Source: Morella rubra
Taxonomy: Eukaryota > Streptophyta > Magnoliopsida > Fagales > Myricaceae
NCBI GenBank assembly: GCA_003952965.2
Contig: CM025852.1
Span: 25,957,457 to 26,021,456 of the forward strand
Direction of reading: 5' to 3'
DNA: 64,000 bases
Shown in pieces: positions 46,960 to 62,212 of the stretch. A model generated the notes under the pieces. It did no database searches. It saw only the letters and a program-made list of their open reading frames with translations, and was not told the origin of the DNA. Position 1 is the first letter of the stretch. Each line of letters starts with the position of its first letter. The position numbers and the translations under genes were made by a program.

Positions 46960-49900
46960 ATGGACGTTGACTTCAGGTCTTGCAGGGTCCACCCCGCCAA
47001 GCACTTCTCTGTTGTTCATACTTCGCGCATTCAGACTGGTAATGTTCATTTCTGTTGTTGCTTTCAAGTTTCTGGGTCTGGTGTATGGTTTTGCGTTTTA
47101 GAACGTTGACAGGCTGACAGCCCTTCCGTGTTTTCTGGGAAGTAAAAAGTTCCGAACTTTTGGGTTTGAATCTGTGATGGGAGGATCTTGTGGGTGTTAG
47201 CAAAGAATTTCAAGCTGTACCTTTTACCAAAGCAGTAGCCTATGTTAGAGCTTTCAGAGTTGGGGGTCTGGAGATATCAAATTTGTACGGAAATTATGTT
47301 CTTTTTGGTTTTCAGATTCATGTGATCGGTCCTGTATTTTGAAAGTAAAAAAAAAAAAGAAGAAGAAGCAAGGTTTTGTATGTATATCTATATTATCACT
47401 AAACCTTTCCGAAACGATGAACCTGGCAATATTTTCAGGTTGCTAATTCTGATTATGAGAGAATTAATTATGACTCAAATGGACCTGTTTTGCCTGAATT
47501 ATATATTTGTTGGTATCATGGGGTTTTGCTTGTAAGACCATTAAGCCTGGATACATGAGGTTTTACTCCCTGGTACAAATACTAGAAGAATCTGAATCCT
47601 TTCTTCTGATATTTTTGTTACCTTATGTAGCGGTGTAGAAAGTTAGAACATAATAGGGGAACGTGCAATCAATTAGATTGGCCTTTTCCTAATGACTATA
47701 TAAGACCTTGAATGGGAGGCTTTGATTAGCTATCGGTGGAAGGAAGTAGATAAATAGGGGGCAAGTCATTCTCTAGTATGCCAAAAACTTTGCCCTGAAG
47801 AGTAAGGCAGGAAGAAGTAGCAAAGTGCAAAACAGTTGAAGAGGATATGAAAAATGATTGTTGATACTTCAGGGTCTATGGATCGTCCTAGGGTGGAAAA
47901 TGTTGAAAAAGAAAATTCTCCATCCATGTGTTCTGGTTCCAACAAACTTGAAAATGGGTAGGAAGCGACAGTACGATGATGAGGAAGAATTTATTCAGGA
48001 AAGGTATGAAAGTGTCAGAGAAAAGTGGTTCATGTTTTGGAGATATGAACAGATTTTTATAAGCATGTGATGCAGAACTGTCGAAGGAAAGATGGTTGCT
48101 TGCTAAACCCTCACGATAGAGTACAGTTTTAGTTGCAATACTAATTGGTTTCTTGGGATAGAGATAAGAATATCATTCCCAATAAATATTTTTCTTGTTA
48201 AAATCATGTAGAATAAGCCAACAGTGTCCATTCTCTCTTCTCTGTTTTTCCTTCATTTTCTTTGTTGCTTATTTGTTTATGTGTTTATCATTTGCACAAT
48301 TGTTGACGTGTCCATTATTTATTTCTTGAATTTTGGGTTTCGCTGTCCTTAAGATATATCTCAGTAGTGTTAAGCCACTGATGCCAAATTGGTGAATATG
48401 GTATCTGACACTTCCTTTTCTTATCCCCACTCCCACACAGATAGTCTCATGATATTCCAGGATTCTGATGGAGAGGATGACGGAAGATCTTGTTTTCCAT
48501 GTCCCTTCTGTTACGTGGACATTGATTTATGTGTGCTCTGTAGCCATTTGCAAGAAGATCACTGCTTTGACTTAAAAAATGCAGTATGTAACTCTTAGTT
48601 CTCCGATTTATTTCATTTTATGTGCACTCAGTGTGAACACCTGGCTGCTACCTCCAACTAATCTGAGGTTGAAAATTGATATACGTTCTTGATACAATGC
48701 ATCTTATCATTCATTTGATCTCAATGAAAAAGAATTAAGGCCATTAGGCATCTATTACATTGAAATACCAGGGGAAATGTTTGTGGACATTAGGAAAATT
48801 GCAAATTTTTGTGTAGTTTTGTTTCAAGATTGAAATGATTAGGCTTTTGTATCTCAGGTTTGTCCAATGTGTGCGGCAAATCTTGGGAAAGATGTGATTG
48901 GACATTTTATAGTGCATCATGCAAGCTCACTAAAGGTATTTTTCACAAATACTGGAATCTGAGGTTGTGGAGAGGGTGTACACACACTCTCCCTCAAGTA
49001 TAAACAATACTTCGAATTTACAAGGTGAAAATTCTCTCTTCTTTGCAGCGGAGGAAAAAATCTGAGAAATCTGGCTTCTTGATCGGTAATTCAGCAATGC
49101 TCGGCAGAAAGATTCCAACAAATGCCACAGGAAACAGACATGAATCTGCTCCTGATCCACTTCTCTCACTGTTTATCAATTGTACGCCTTTTCCAGACTC
49201 TAAAGGTATCCAGCAAGATGAATGCTTCAGAGATGATGCCTCTGACACTGCTGAAGTCAAAAGGTATGCTGCTCTCTGGTTGGAGTTATGCTTATGTATG
49301 GAGGTTCTGTTCTTTTCGGAATTGCATCGTAAAAAATATGAAGATTATGATGTAAAAATGAACTTCAGACAAGTCAATGATAAGATGAGATTTTACTCAT
49401 TACACTTCATGGTATTCTTTCCGCTCTTCTGATTTTCTTTGGAATTTGTATTGCTGTAGAAATTGCATTGTAGGTGTTTCTCATACTATCTGAATATATT
49501 ATATTGTTTGGATGCCTGTGGAAGATTGAGAACACTAACCTGAATATAGAACTTTTCATTTTCATGAAAAGACTACGTTCCAATAATACTATGCAATTTC
49601 CTCACAAATTGCAAATTTGTCTTATCCTTCTCGCAGAGGACCATTGTGAAGCATATTAGAAACTAGGGTGGGGTAGGGAAAGCTACAAGTTACGAAAGAA
49701 AGAACATTTTTCACACTGAATAACACAAGTTTTCAAATCTTAGAAGGGAGGGAGAAGGGTCCTTTGTTAGCTCAAAGGTCGCCCTGCCCACCATTGGACG
49801 TTAGCTTGCATTTATACCTAATACCTCCAGGTTTCAGAATTTATTTTATGTGGTGATGAATTGCTTTACATATCATGAGGTTCCTCATCTTTGACGAATT

Positions 49901-50432
49901 TCCTTTACCAGTCAATCACCTCTTTCAAAGTAGATCATAAAAGGAGGGGGGGAGCCTTTTTCATGCCTCATTGTCTACTTTTTCCTGGTCTTTCTTGATA
50001 TTAATGTGCTAGAGTGGTTGCTTTTGGTATTCCTTAGTCAAATTACACAGGTCAGTAAAAGTTGCATATTTTGCTGCCCTCTGTGTTTTTGTTGAGATCT
50101 CACCTTCAGTCCCATTCGTATGCTTTTAGGATGGCTTCTAATCTTGTTAGAAACTACTCTGCAAGTTGTACTTGATTCAGGGACTATTATCGAGAGGTGT
50201 GATGATTAGGATATAATTTGTGTCAATAGTCATATATGATTAATTATGATGATGAAAAAAAAGTTATACTTGCATGTACGGGAATACAATCTGATGCAAG
50301 GATGTTATTGATACTTGTTGCTCGTGCAGCATTATGCCATCTTCATTGGATGAAGCTCAGGAGCAGGATATTGAAGAGAGGAGGCAGAAAGCAGCTTTCG
50401 CACAACAGTTAGTCATGTCAACCATTTTCTGA
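46960..50432 (+). CDS. DI19: DI19-like (drought-induced 19) zinc-finger protein
   Basis: DI19 proteins are small nuclear zinc-finger proteins tied to drought, salt and light responses. Five exons join in frame: 46960-47038, 48441-48583, 48858-48935, 49049-49263 and 50330-50432, giving 205 residues, the usual size. The N-terminus (MDVDFRSCRVHPAKHFSVVH) matches the family start. Two atypical Cys2/His2 fingers are visible: C47-x2-C50...H62-x4-H67 and C76-x2-C79...H90...H94. They are followed by a basic segment (KRRKKSEK), a likely nuclear signal. The C-terminal domain has DPLLSLFINC and ends EERRQKAAFAQQLVMSTIF, as in the family. Intron 1 is long (1.4 kb) and holds an unexplained protein-like stretch near 47870-48060. 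Which of the Arabidopsis paralogues it matches best was not resolved. Confidence 0.93.
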
Positions 50433-51060
50433 GACCTTCTCCCATGTCTGATGAAGTTCAGAAGTTGCCAGTAGATGCAAATGGGTTGCCTCACTTATAT
50501 GAACCACTTGTTCGTCTTCGACCAGCACTGGGTTTTTGTGGTGCATGATCTTAGGATGCAAATAGAGTTTCTGTATTAGGTAGCCTAGAAACTTGGTCTG
50601 GAATGGCTAACTAATACAGAATTTCATATTCAGCTTAGGGTAGTAAATCTTGATATGGAGTATCAGCCTATCCATGTTCTAAGGAGTAGCAGACGTTCTT
50701 AGATATAAAGGTAATCAGATCTAAACGCGAGGATAAAGTTTCACAAATAATGGGTTTTGTTTGTTACTTTAAATGGCTGGCTTTCCTCTTTGTCAATGGG
50801 TTAAACTCTGTTTGCTATCTATGTTTATTACTCACGATTGACAATTTGGAATTTCCTCTACCTTATGAACGAAAATATGAAAAATTTCATGTTCTTGCTG
50901 ACCTGAAGGTCCAAAAATTTAGGTACTCCCAAGGGTTGTTAGTCTTTACAGAGAGAGCATGGGTTTTCCCGGACCATCTCAAACTTTAAGATAAATGGGA
51001 GATTTCTACGGGCCAGATCTTCTGATCCTCGTATTGGGGAAAGTCTAGTCCACTTAGTTG
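50433..51060 (+). other. DI19 3' untranslated region and spacer
   Basis: Follows the DI19 stop. No other gene was recognised; open frames here show no known domain. Confidence 0.4.
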
Positions 51061-51215
51061 AACAGTTCTGACCAAATATTTTTCGGCCCGTCCAAACTGG
51101 ACTTTAGGCCCATGGCGCTGTGCAGTCTTGCATTTCAAAGAAACCCCCAATTCTGGAACAGTGGGCCCAACCCTGGCCCAACTTCTACCAAGTAAAATTC
51201 AAACCGGAAAAAGCC
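51061..51215. promoter_or_regulatory. Second cluster of site II-like (TGGGCC/AGGCCC) motifs
   Basis: TAGGCCCATGG, GTGGGCCCAACC, CTGGCCCAAC and AAGCCCAAG lie within about 150 bases. Such clusters mark plant promoters, but the adjoining genes (DI19 and EF-Tu) both end on this side. It may serve an unrecognised or non-coding transcript. Confidence 0.3.
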
Positions 51216-51353
51216 CAAGATTAACAACGAATTGTTCAAGAACCACGATAACATACGCATTCCTTTCCTTGAAGCCTACGAACAAACACATTGGACATGG
51301 GCAATGCCATGGATGAGTCAAAGAACTCCAGGAAGAGAACGAGCCAAAAGCGA

Positions 51354-51374
51354 CTCTCTCTCTCTCTCTCTCTC
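51354..51374. repeat. (CT)n microsatellite
   Basis: A run of about ten CT units, 3' to the site II cluster, as in a transcribed leader. Confidence 0.9.
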
Positions 51375-52764
51375 GAAAAACCAAACCTGTAGTTCCCAGA
51401 CATTTTTCCTACTACAGAGCCCGGTCCCTCTTCAGACTGGGAGCTCTCATTAAAAACATTTTGCATAAAGATATAACTGACTATTAAGGGGCAGGTTTTC
51501 TTGCGACAAGACAAAGTCCGAATATGACTACTTTCAATATAAAAAGCACAAAAGCAAACTCTTGAAGGGCGCTGTAGGTTTTAATCATAAATTTTCTTGT
51601 AGCAAAATTACATACAAGTCGAGCAGTGGAAATCCCTGCAGACAATCATGAGCATAACAACAGTGATATTCTTCTTCTTGGGTGAGTACTGTACTTGATT
51701 AAGGGCAAAGCATACAGATTAATTTTCAAGACCAACTTTACTCAACAAACTTCCACATATTGAATATAACAAAGGACCCTTTCTCTTGCTTATCATTTGT
51801 AAGAACTGGTTGTTCTTCAGTGCTTCTAGAAAGTAAAAGAAAAAACACCATAAAGGAAATGCTTAGACACTGCTGTGATACCAAAATTGCAGATTCCAGA
51901 CCCAAGTTTAAGGGGAACTACCTAGCTTTAAATAGAAGCAGCTTTTTTCTGACTGGAAGATTCTCAAAAGAAATTATCTACAGTCAATATCAAGATGAAG
52001 AGAAAGCAACATTATTTTGCTTCCCATTGATCATGGTTGAACATTGACCTCACTATGCGAAAGTATGGCACTAATCTTGCAATCAAAACCAAATTCTGAA
52101 AATCATATTATAAATTGCATCAGTCTCCCTCCACAGATAGTGCCACAGATGCGGTTTAAGGGATGCTAACCTCTGAAGGCTCAACTCTAAACTCGACATC
52201 ATGACATGACAAAATCATTCCAGACATAGTCCCCTATCATTCGGAACATGCAAGGTACAGTTAGTCCTCCAACTTACCTTATGTGCTCCATACTTTACGA
52301 TACCAGTGTAATCATACTATTGAACAGCATGGCAAGTACTAATTGGGAAATAGCCTCTTCATTATTGGGGGACTATATACCCTGACATTTTCTTTTGTTC
52401 CACGAGCACAGCGACTACAGGAAGAAAAACGTTATCAGCTTACTGAAGGGAGAAATGCATGTCAGCTTTCTGAAAAATCTCTCATATTTCCAACCAAGCA
52501 ATAGTTCCAGAAATTCATTTGAAAGGCTCAACAGATGAAGGAAAACAGAAAAAGAAGTGACATTCAATTATCCCAAAAATAGTATCCAACTAGTCTAGAA
52601 ATCAGCACAAAGCAAAAGAAGAAAAACCTACAAGATATATGACATTGGATACATCAAAGTTGAATGGCCAAACTATAACGTAAATTTGAGAATAGGATGT
52701 CATGTTTGCCACCACTGGTAGTGAAGAGAGTGTTTCCTATCAAGCATGCCCAAGCTTGTTAGTA
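51375..52764. other. Spacer and EF-Tu 3' untranslated region
   Basis: No gene was recognised. The last few hundred bases are probably the 3' UTR of the minus-strand EF-Tu gene. Confidence 0.4.
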
Positions 52765-54228
52765 TCACTCAATGATGGACTGAATAACACCAGCTCCAAC
52801 AGTCTTCCCTCCTTCTCTGATAGCAAACCTCATACCTTGCTCACAAGCCACAGGCATGATGAGTTCGACAACCATCTTCACACGATCCCCAGGCATGACC
52901 ATCTTAGACTCCTCATCCTTATCATTCATAATTGAAGCCACCCTGCCTGTCACATCTGTAGTCCTCATGTAAAATTGTGGTCTGTACCCTGCAAAAAAGG
53001 GCGAATGCCTACCACCTTCTTCCTTCTTCAACACATACACGATAGCAGAAAACTTAGTATGCGGAGTAATTGTCCCGGGCTTCGCCAAAACCATCCCTCT
53101 CTGTATGTCAGCCTTCTGAATACCTCTAAGTAACAACCCCACATTGTCCCCAGCCATGGCGTCGTCAAGAATCTTCTGAAACATTTCCACCCCAGTTACA
53201 ATAGTACTCCTCGTGTCCTTCAAACCCACAATATCCACAGTCTCTCCCACCTTAACGGTACCCCTCTCAACACGGCCCGTGGCCACAGTTCCACGACCCG
53301 TGATCGAAAACACATCTTCGATAGCAAGCAAAAATGGGAGATCGACTTGTCTTTGTGGGATTGGAATATAACTGTCTACTGAATCCATAAGTTCATAAAT
53401 CTTGTCTACCCATTCATTGTCGCCGCGTTTAATACTAGGATTAGCCATTAAAGCTTCTAGAGCTAACAAGGCGGAACCAGAAGTAATAGGCACATCATCA
53501 CCCGGGAATTCATAAGAGGAAAGCAACTCACGCACCTCCAATTCTACGAGCTGCAAGAGTTCCTCATCGTCTACCTGGTCCTGTTTGTTCAAGAACACCA
53601 CCATATTAGGAACACCCACTTGCTTGGCCAACAGTATGTGCTCCTTGGTCTGTGGCATTGGGCCGTCAGCGCCGGAAACGACGAGGATTGCGCCGTCCAT
53701 CTGGGCAGCCCCGGTAATCATGTTCTTGACGTAATCAGCGTGGCCAGGGCAGTCCACGTGAGCATAGTGACGGTTCTCGGTCTCGTACTCCACGGTGGCG
53801 GTGTTGATAGTGATTCCACGCGCCCGCTCTTCTGGAGCGGCGTCGATCTCGTCGTACTTCTTGGGGGCGCTGCCACCCATGGAGGCCAAGGCCATTGTTA
53901 GGGCAGCGGTGAGCGTGGTCTTGCCGTGGTCGACGTGGCCGATTGTGCCAATGTTGACGTGGGGCTTCTTGCGCTCGAATTTGCCGCGGGCGGCTCGGAC
54001 GGTGAAGGCGCGGCGATGGCTAGTGGTGGTGGATGTGGAGGGAGTAAGGTGGAGGATGGTAGAGGGGTTGAGAAAAGAGGAGGAGAGTTGGGAGATGGTG
54101 GTGGGTTTGGTTAGTTTGGAAGTGGATTTGGGGTAGAAAGTGAGGGAGGAGGTCTTTGGGGAGGACGGGGAGGTATATGGGTAGGTGAGCTTTGAGGAAG
54201 CTGAGGCTGCTGCAGAAGAAATTGCCAT
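52765..54228 (-). CDS. TUFA: Chloroplast elongation factor Tu (nuclear tufA)
   Basis: A single uninterrupted frame of 487 residues. The first ~79 residues are Ser/Thr-rich with no acidic residues, a plastid transit peptide; the mature protein starts near [15 protein letters not shown]-Tu delivers aminoacyl-tRNA to plastid ribosomes. G-domain motifs: GHVDHGKT (97-104), [10 protein letters not shown] (133-142), DCPGH (159-163), NKQD (214-217, where many bacterial proteins have NKCD) and SGSALLALE (about 252-260). Domains 2 and 3 follow, with [37 protein letters not shown] and the C-terminal [17 protein letters not shown]. The lack of introns is normal for this gene (Arabidopsis RABE1b/tufA). 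The start context on the minus strand (CCCATGGCA) is good. The GC content is higher than that of neighbouring genes, especially in the G domain. Confidence 0.98.
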   Translation of the reverse strand: MAISSAAASASSKLTYPYTSPSSPKTSSLTFYPKSTSKLTKPTTISQLSSSFLNPSTILHLTPSTSTTTSHRRAFTVRAARGKFERKKPHVNIGTIGHVDHGKTTLTAALTMALASMGGSAPKKYDEIDAAPEERARGITINTATVEYETENRHYAHVDCPGHADYVKNMITGAAQMDGAILVVSGADGPMPQTKEHILLAKQVGVPNMVVFLNKQDQVDDEELLQLVELEVRELLSSYEFPGDDVPITSGSALLALEALMANPSIKRGDNEWVDKIYELMDSVDSYIPIPQRQVDLPFLLAIEDVFSITGRGTVATGRVERGTVKVGETVDIVGLKDTRSTIVTGVEMFQKILDDAMAGDNVGLLLRGIQKADIQRGMVLAKPGTITPHTKFSAIVYVLKKEEGGRHSPFFAGYRPQFYMRTTDVTGRVASIMNDKDEESKMVMPGDRVKMVVELIMPVACEQGMRFAIREGGKTVGAGVIQSIIE

Positions 54229-54480
54229 GGGGATTGGGTTCTGGGAGCGGTGGTTTGGGATTTGGGGAGGAGGAAGCCTCAGGAAGGAGGTGGAGGAGAG
54301 TGGAGAAGGGAGTGGAGAGACTGTTATCTACTGGGACTCCGAGGGCAAAAGGGGGCCTCATATTAGAGGGAGGGGTTTATCCACCTCCGGCTCTCATTTT
54401 AGGAGGGATATGGATTTTCCGTGCACTATCTTAGATGATGCCACGTGTATTTCTTATTTTCTTTTCTTATCTTTGTGGTT
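54229..54480 (-). promoter_or_regulatory. EF-Tu promoter and leader
   Basis: The GC-rich sequence upstream of the EF-Tu start is probably 5' UTR and promoter. Open frames on the plus strand here are antisense artefacts of the GC-rich composition. The next stretch to 54780 is AT-rich and featureless. Confidence 0.4.
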
Positions 54481-56352
54481 ATAAAGGCGAAATTAAATTA
54501 CTTCAAAATATTACAAATCTTTAATTAATTATCTATAATCTTTTAAAATTTCTTTAATATTTCAACATCAAGAATCCCTATGATCCTATTAATATAAATG
54601 GTACATCGATTTAGAAGACATTTCTTTGTCTAGCCTAAGTAGTCAGTCTATTGTAATTTATAAATAGTGCAAAGTAAAACTTTTAACAAATAGTGTAAAG
54701 TATTTTAAATCAATAGTATGTGAGTATAATATAATAAAAATAATAAATACCAGTGAAAAGGATCAATATCATCGTAGCTAGAGAGATCAAATTGTATTTA
54801 ACAAACACAAGAGTATAGGGTACTTTTGACTAATGCAGTATAAGCAAGACTGGGGGCCAAAAAGTTTGCAATTTCAACTCTCGAATCACATGCCATGCCA
54901 TAGAAGCAGTTGGAAGTACCTAATGCTACCGTTCCAATTCACATGTCATGAGAGATGCTAGAATGGCAGCAATCGAAAATTTGGAAGCCATTGTCGAAGC
55001 TTGAGTTTCCCTCTCATTGCTGTGGTTAGGAGGAAAAGATGAAAATCTTTCTTCACTGACTCGTGTTAATCACGATTTTGGTTGCTCGCTTGTCATAGTC
55101 AAGAGCCATTTGGGGCTCACCGGTCATATCCAATCCGTCGGTGGTCCAAGCATCAAAAGGGCTAGTGGTTCATAGGACGTGAAAAGCCTAGGAGTGCGAC
55201 TCACGTCTCATGGTAGTCCACGAAGACAGCCTATATTCCACGTCTTTTGATTCAGGTTCTAACGGTAGTGGGAAACTCGGCGAGTCCAAATCCACCGTCG
55301 AATAATGCCTGGACATACCAGCAGCTCCCAGATACTGTCAAAATATTTACTTGCGAATCATTTCATCCCCAAAAGTGGGAGGAGGAAAAAGAAGTCGTAT
55401 CAATCTGTATAAATCAAAATCATGGCCGATGTCTTTGCTTTGACAAGCACTCAGTTGCTGATATCTGAAAGACAAGAGAAAGGAACCAGTATATTGAAAA
55501 ACGCAGGCACTTGTCAAACCATGCTTCTGGCATGGCTGAACCTCTATTCAATTGCTTATTGCTCACAAGTGAAGAAAAATATTTCTAGATACAATGTTTA
55601 ATGTTGTTCCAAAATTCCAGAAGATGGAAACTATCACCTCAATCTCAAATACCTTTCCATTCCATAATAGAAAGGATAAATGGCAACACGCCAAAAAGCT
55701 AGAGACAATCTTATCCTACTCCAGATAACATTGACAGTTGACTAACAAATCAAGGGCAAGCATTTCCACCACATTACTTTGACACTTCAGTGAAACATGA
55801 ACCACTCACCAAAAAAATCAAATGATCTAATCACTCAGACAATTTCTTAAGCAACAAGACAATGTATTCCCCCCCACACTCAAGCCCACCACACTTGTAA
55901 TTGAAAGGAAGTAAAAGAATCGTATGTACAAGTATAAATATCCATATGATATTCATTACCAGCTTCTATTAGCGGGATGCCGTGTAGATATCTTCAAGCA
56001 TGTGCAGACTTGTAGTATACAGATACATGACTTATGACCCGTCTCCCCTCCTACGCATTGCTCGATGCGAGTGAAATGAAGAGTGTGCTCGATCAAGCCT
56101 CCATGCATAGCCCATCATGAGCCACTAACTTTGCCGCATTATCTCTCTGTAACAACCCCCAAATTTTATTTGGCCTTCCCCATAAACACAGGTGAAATAA
56201 CTGTTAAGATGCATCCAGCAGCATGATTTGCATCTGCATACTCATGCTTCCCAACTTTATTTGACATTCAGCTTTTCAGACTATCTTCCGCCCTTCGAGA
56301 TGACTAATTACATCTTTCTTTTGGGAAAACTAGTGAATCTGGAAATCCTAAT
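54481..56352. other. Spacer and WNK 3' untranslated region
   Basis: No gene was recognised. The part nearest 56352 is the likely 3' UTR of the minus-strand kinase gene. Around 55000-55300 the sequence is less AT-rich but has no defendable coding frame. Confidence 0.4.
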
Positions 56353-59552
<3,200 letters not shown>

Positions 59553-59800
59553 TTCTCGTTTCCAATCCAAACGCCCGCGAGCGCGCACACACCCACAATC
59601 CACAATAGAAAGACCCAAGAGTCAGTTCTCTAAATATCTCAGATAACAAAATCAAATTCCTTAATTCGTATCCGAAACGAGCCGAATCAGAACCCACGAG
59701 AAAGAATTCGTTTCGGAGATCAATTTGCTTCACAGGACCAGCAAAGAGACTTATAGAAGAAGAAGCGTGAGAGAGATTTCGTCAAAACGAAGCGGCTTTA
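59553..59800 (-). promoter_or_regulatory. WNK 5' leader and promoter-proximal region
   Basis: The sequence upstream of the WNK start. The GA-rich AGAAGAAGCGTGAGAGAGAT (about 59757-59777) looks like leader. Confidence 0.4.
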
Positions 59801-60547
59801 ATGGCTGCGCGAATCAGCCAGCTGAGTATGTCTGACTGGCTCACTATAAATTCGGCTTTTCTTTTTATCTTTATCTTTTTCCTGATTTTTGATTTTGTAC
59901 GTTGAAACTTAAAGGTCAGCTTCGGGTTTATCTGGGTCCCCGCTAGAATCAATTTAAAATAGACACGCGGCATAATTTTAAGCACTAAACTTTATTATAT
60001 ATTACAGTCCCTAATCATATTATACCGCCATAATTAAATTACATAATTAATAAGATTAAAGATTTATCGAGTAAAATTTATTTAGTTCGATGACTAATCA
60101 CTTAAATGTACTATAATCTCTTCCTATGGAATGAGAATATTTGTATTATTTATTTAGTATTCGTATCTTATTCATAAAAGTTTTGATAGGCAAGATACAT
60201 TTATTTTTTTGTAAGGAATGGCTTTTAAAGTAAAAAAAAAATAGTAATTTTTATTTATCGTGTACGATCCATGGTTCAAATTTCCTACTTAATAAAATCA
60301 ACCGAACAAATAAATAGCATGAGAAGATTAAGTATTTTATCGGGCCAAATCAAGAGTAAATATGGATTACGAATTAAAAAAATAAGAATTTTGTGCATTT
60401 ACAACATGTGAAAATTAATGTCGGTTCCAATTCCCACTTGCTCTTTACCAAATGAAAACAGCAAGATTTAAGGTGCCTAAACGTTATTATATACTTATAC
60501 CTTTTTGTTTATGTCTAATTAATAAAATGAAGTTCTAGTTAAAACAT
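59801..60547. other. Intergenic, AT-rich
   Basis: No gene was recognised. Confidence 0.4.
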
Positions 60548-60894
60548 GCTGTTAGAGATAATTTCATAATTAGTTTATAAAATTTGATATAATATTATTA
60601 GGATATCAGATATTCAATAAGATTTGATATGATATTATCACGATATCATACTTTCAAGATAATATCATAATCGATAGATTTGATATGATATAATATTATT
60701 ACGATATTATAAATGTAGAAATATTTTTCTTTCATACTTTTTATTATTTCTATAAATAAAGACCTTCAACTTGTAATATATATGTACTTATAATACAAAA
60801 CACAAACATTTAGGACTTTTATAGTAAATGTAAGTCTTCTAGATCGAATTACTTAAATTTCTGTTTCTAATTATTATTTCTCCTCTTCTCTCTC
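60548..60894. mobile_element. Possible solo LTR or LTR remnant
   Basis: It starts TGTTAGAGA and may end TCTCTCTACA (approximate inverted LTR ends). Three variant copies of a GATTTGATATGATATTAT-like unit lie at about 60582, 60621 and 60677. A TATA-like TCTATAAATAAAG is followed by a CT-rich tail, as in small Copia LTRs. No 5-bp duplication, primer-binding site or coding region was found, so the call is tentative. Confidence 0.35.
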
Positions 60895-61705
60895 TACATT
60901 ATGTTTTTTCTTCCCATGCAAGTTAAATGGGTTACATGACGAATTTGCTTGTTCGTATTATCTTGCTGTGTGATTATTTCCTCCTTCCTTATTTGTTTAG
61001 AAAAACAAAAACAAAATATGAGCTTTTGATAACCCAAAATATTACAATTCTAAGAGTCCTTGAAAAAACATTAAATAAATATATGAAATTTTTTTTTTGG
61101 TGAGTCAATTTCCTCGTGTAACCAACTATTCTAAAGAATAAAATACATGGCCCATTTTAACAACCATTTCTAGACTCCTACATGGCCTAATTGATAATTT
61201 AATAAATACTTCCAAAAAAAAAAAAGGGCAAATGAACAAAAGGTTGTAGGAGATTAATTAGGGCAGGCTTAAGGGGTAGACAACCTAGACCGCTACCTAA
61301 GATTCCTACCCTCGAGCATGGACCCTAATGAATGAAAATAAGTTTTTATGAAAAAAAAAAAGGGTTGAATCTCAATTTCTATTACTTATAAAGCAAATCC
61401 TAATCCTAGATATTTAATTTAATAAATCATTTTTTATTACACTAAATCCAAAGGACCTATTTAAATTTGTACGTTGGAGTTTTATATTAAAAAATCAGGC
61501 ACTTAAAAAAAAACTTGTCATTAGGCATCAGAATAATGGGTTGCATATTCCTTGTTTTGCAAGAGAAGCAATTACCCAAAATGCATGGGTACACACGGCA
61601 TCTTCGCCCCTTTTTTTCTCTTATGCGAACTCAAACTTCACACCTGTTTGGCGCCCACGCCACCGTCCTTCTCTAAAATCACACGACTCCTAAAAAAACC
61701 TATAA
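60895..61705. other. Intergenic, no gene recognised
   Basis: AT-rich with poly-A runs; nothing defendable. Confidence 0.4.
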
Positions 61706-62209
61706 GAGTATTTTTATCCGCTTCTTTAAATTTGGCTCTCTACTTTAACTTAAAAGCACACTTCTCTATTTTAACTATCAACTTTTTAAAAATACTACCA
61801 GCAGCTTCTTTATTTTAACTATCTATTTTTTACTATTCTATTTAAATATTACTTTTCAAAGATTTCTTTATTCTTTTTCTAACATTTATATTTTTAAATA
61901 TTTATTTTTAAGAGTATGAGAGGAAGAAAAGAAAAAGAAAAAATCAAATAAAAGAGAGAGAACGTGAGATCTAGAAGAAGAAAAGAAAAAAAAAATAAAA
62001 AGAAAGAAAAAGATAGATATTAATATTTTAAGATAGTGAAGTGAATAGTAGTTCTTTAAAAATAGAGAACCACTGTTTACATTTTAAAATTTTTTATTAA
62101 AATTTGTTATAATAGATAAGCTGCTATATGGTGTTTTTTAACTTTTTTTGTTAAATTGGTTCTTTATTCTAACCAAAACGTTAGAATAGAGAATCTGTTA
62201 GGAATGCTC
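61706..62209. mobile_element. MITE, family copy 2, with TAA duplication
   Basis: A 504-bp element in the opposite orientation to the one at 37311-37868. Its right end, read in reverse, begins GAGCATTCCTAACAG and continues with the same TTCTCTATTCTAACGTTTTGG block and the GTAAACAGTGGTTCTCTA palindrome arm. TAA flanks both ends (61703-61705 and 62210-62212). The other terminus is more diverged (GAGTATTTTTATCCG). Confidence 0.8.
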
Positions 62210-62212
62210 TAA

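Noticed and set aside
49025..49432. 135-residue open frame
   Set aside because: Its first part is DI19 exon 4; the rest is the following intron read through.
53620..54484. Plus-strand open frames of 60-113 residues
   Set aside because: They are antisense to the EF-Tu gene and its leader; their length follows from high GC content.
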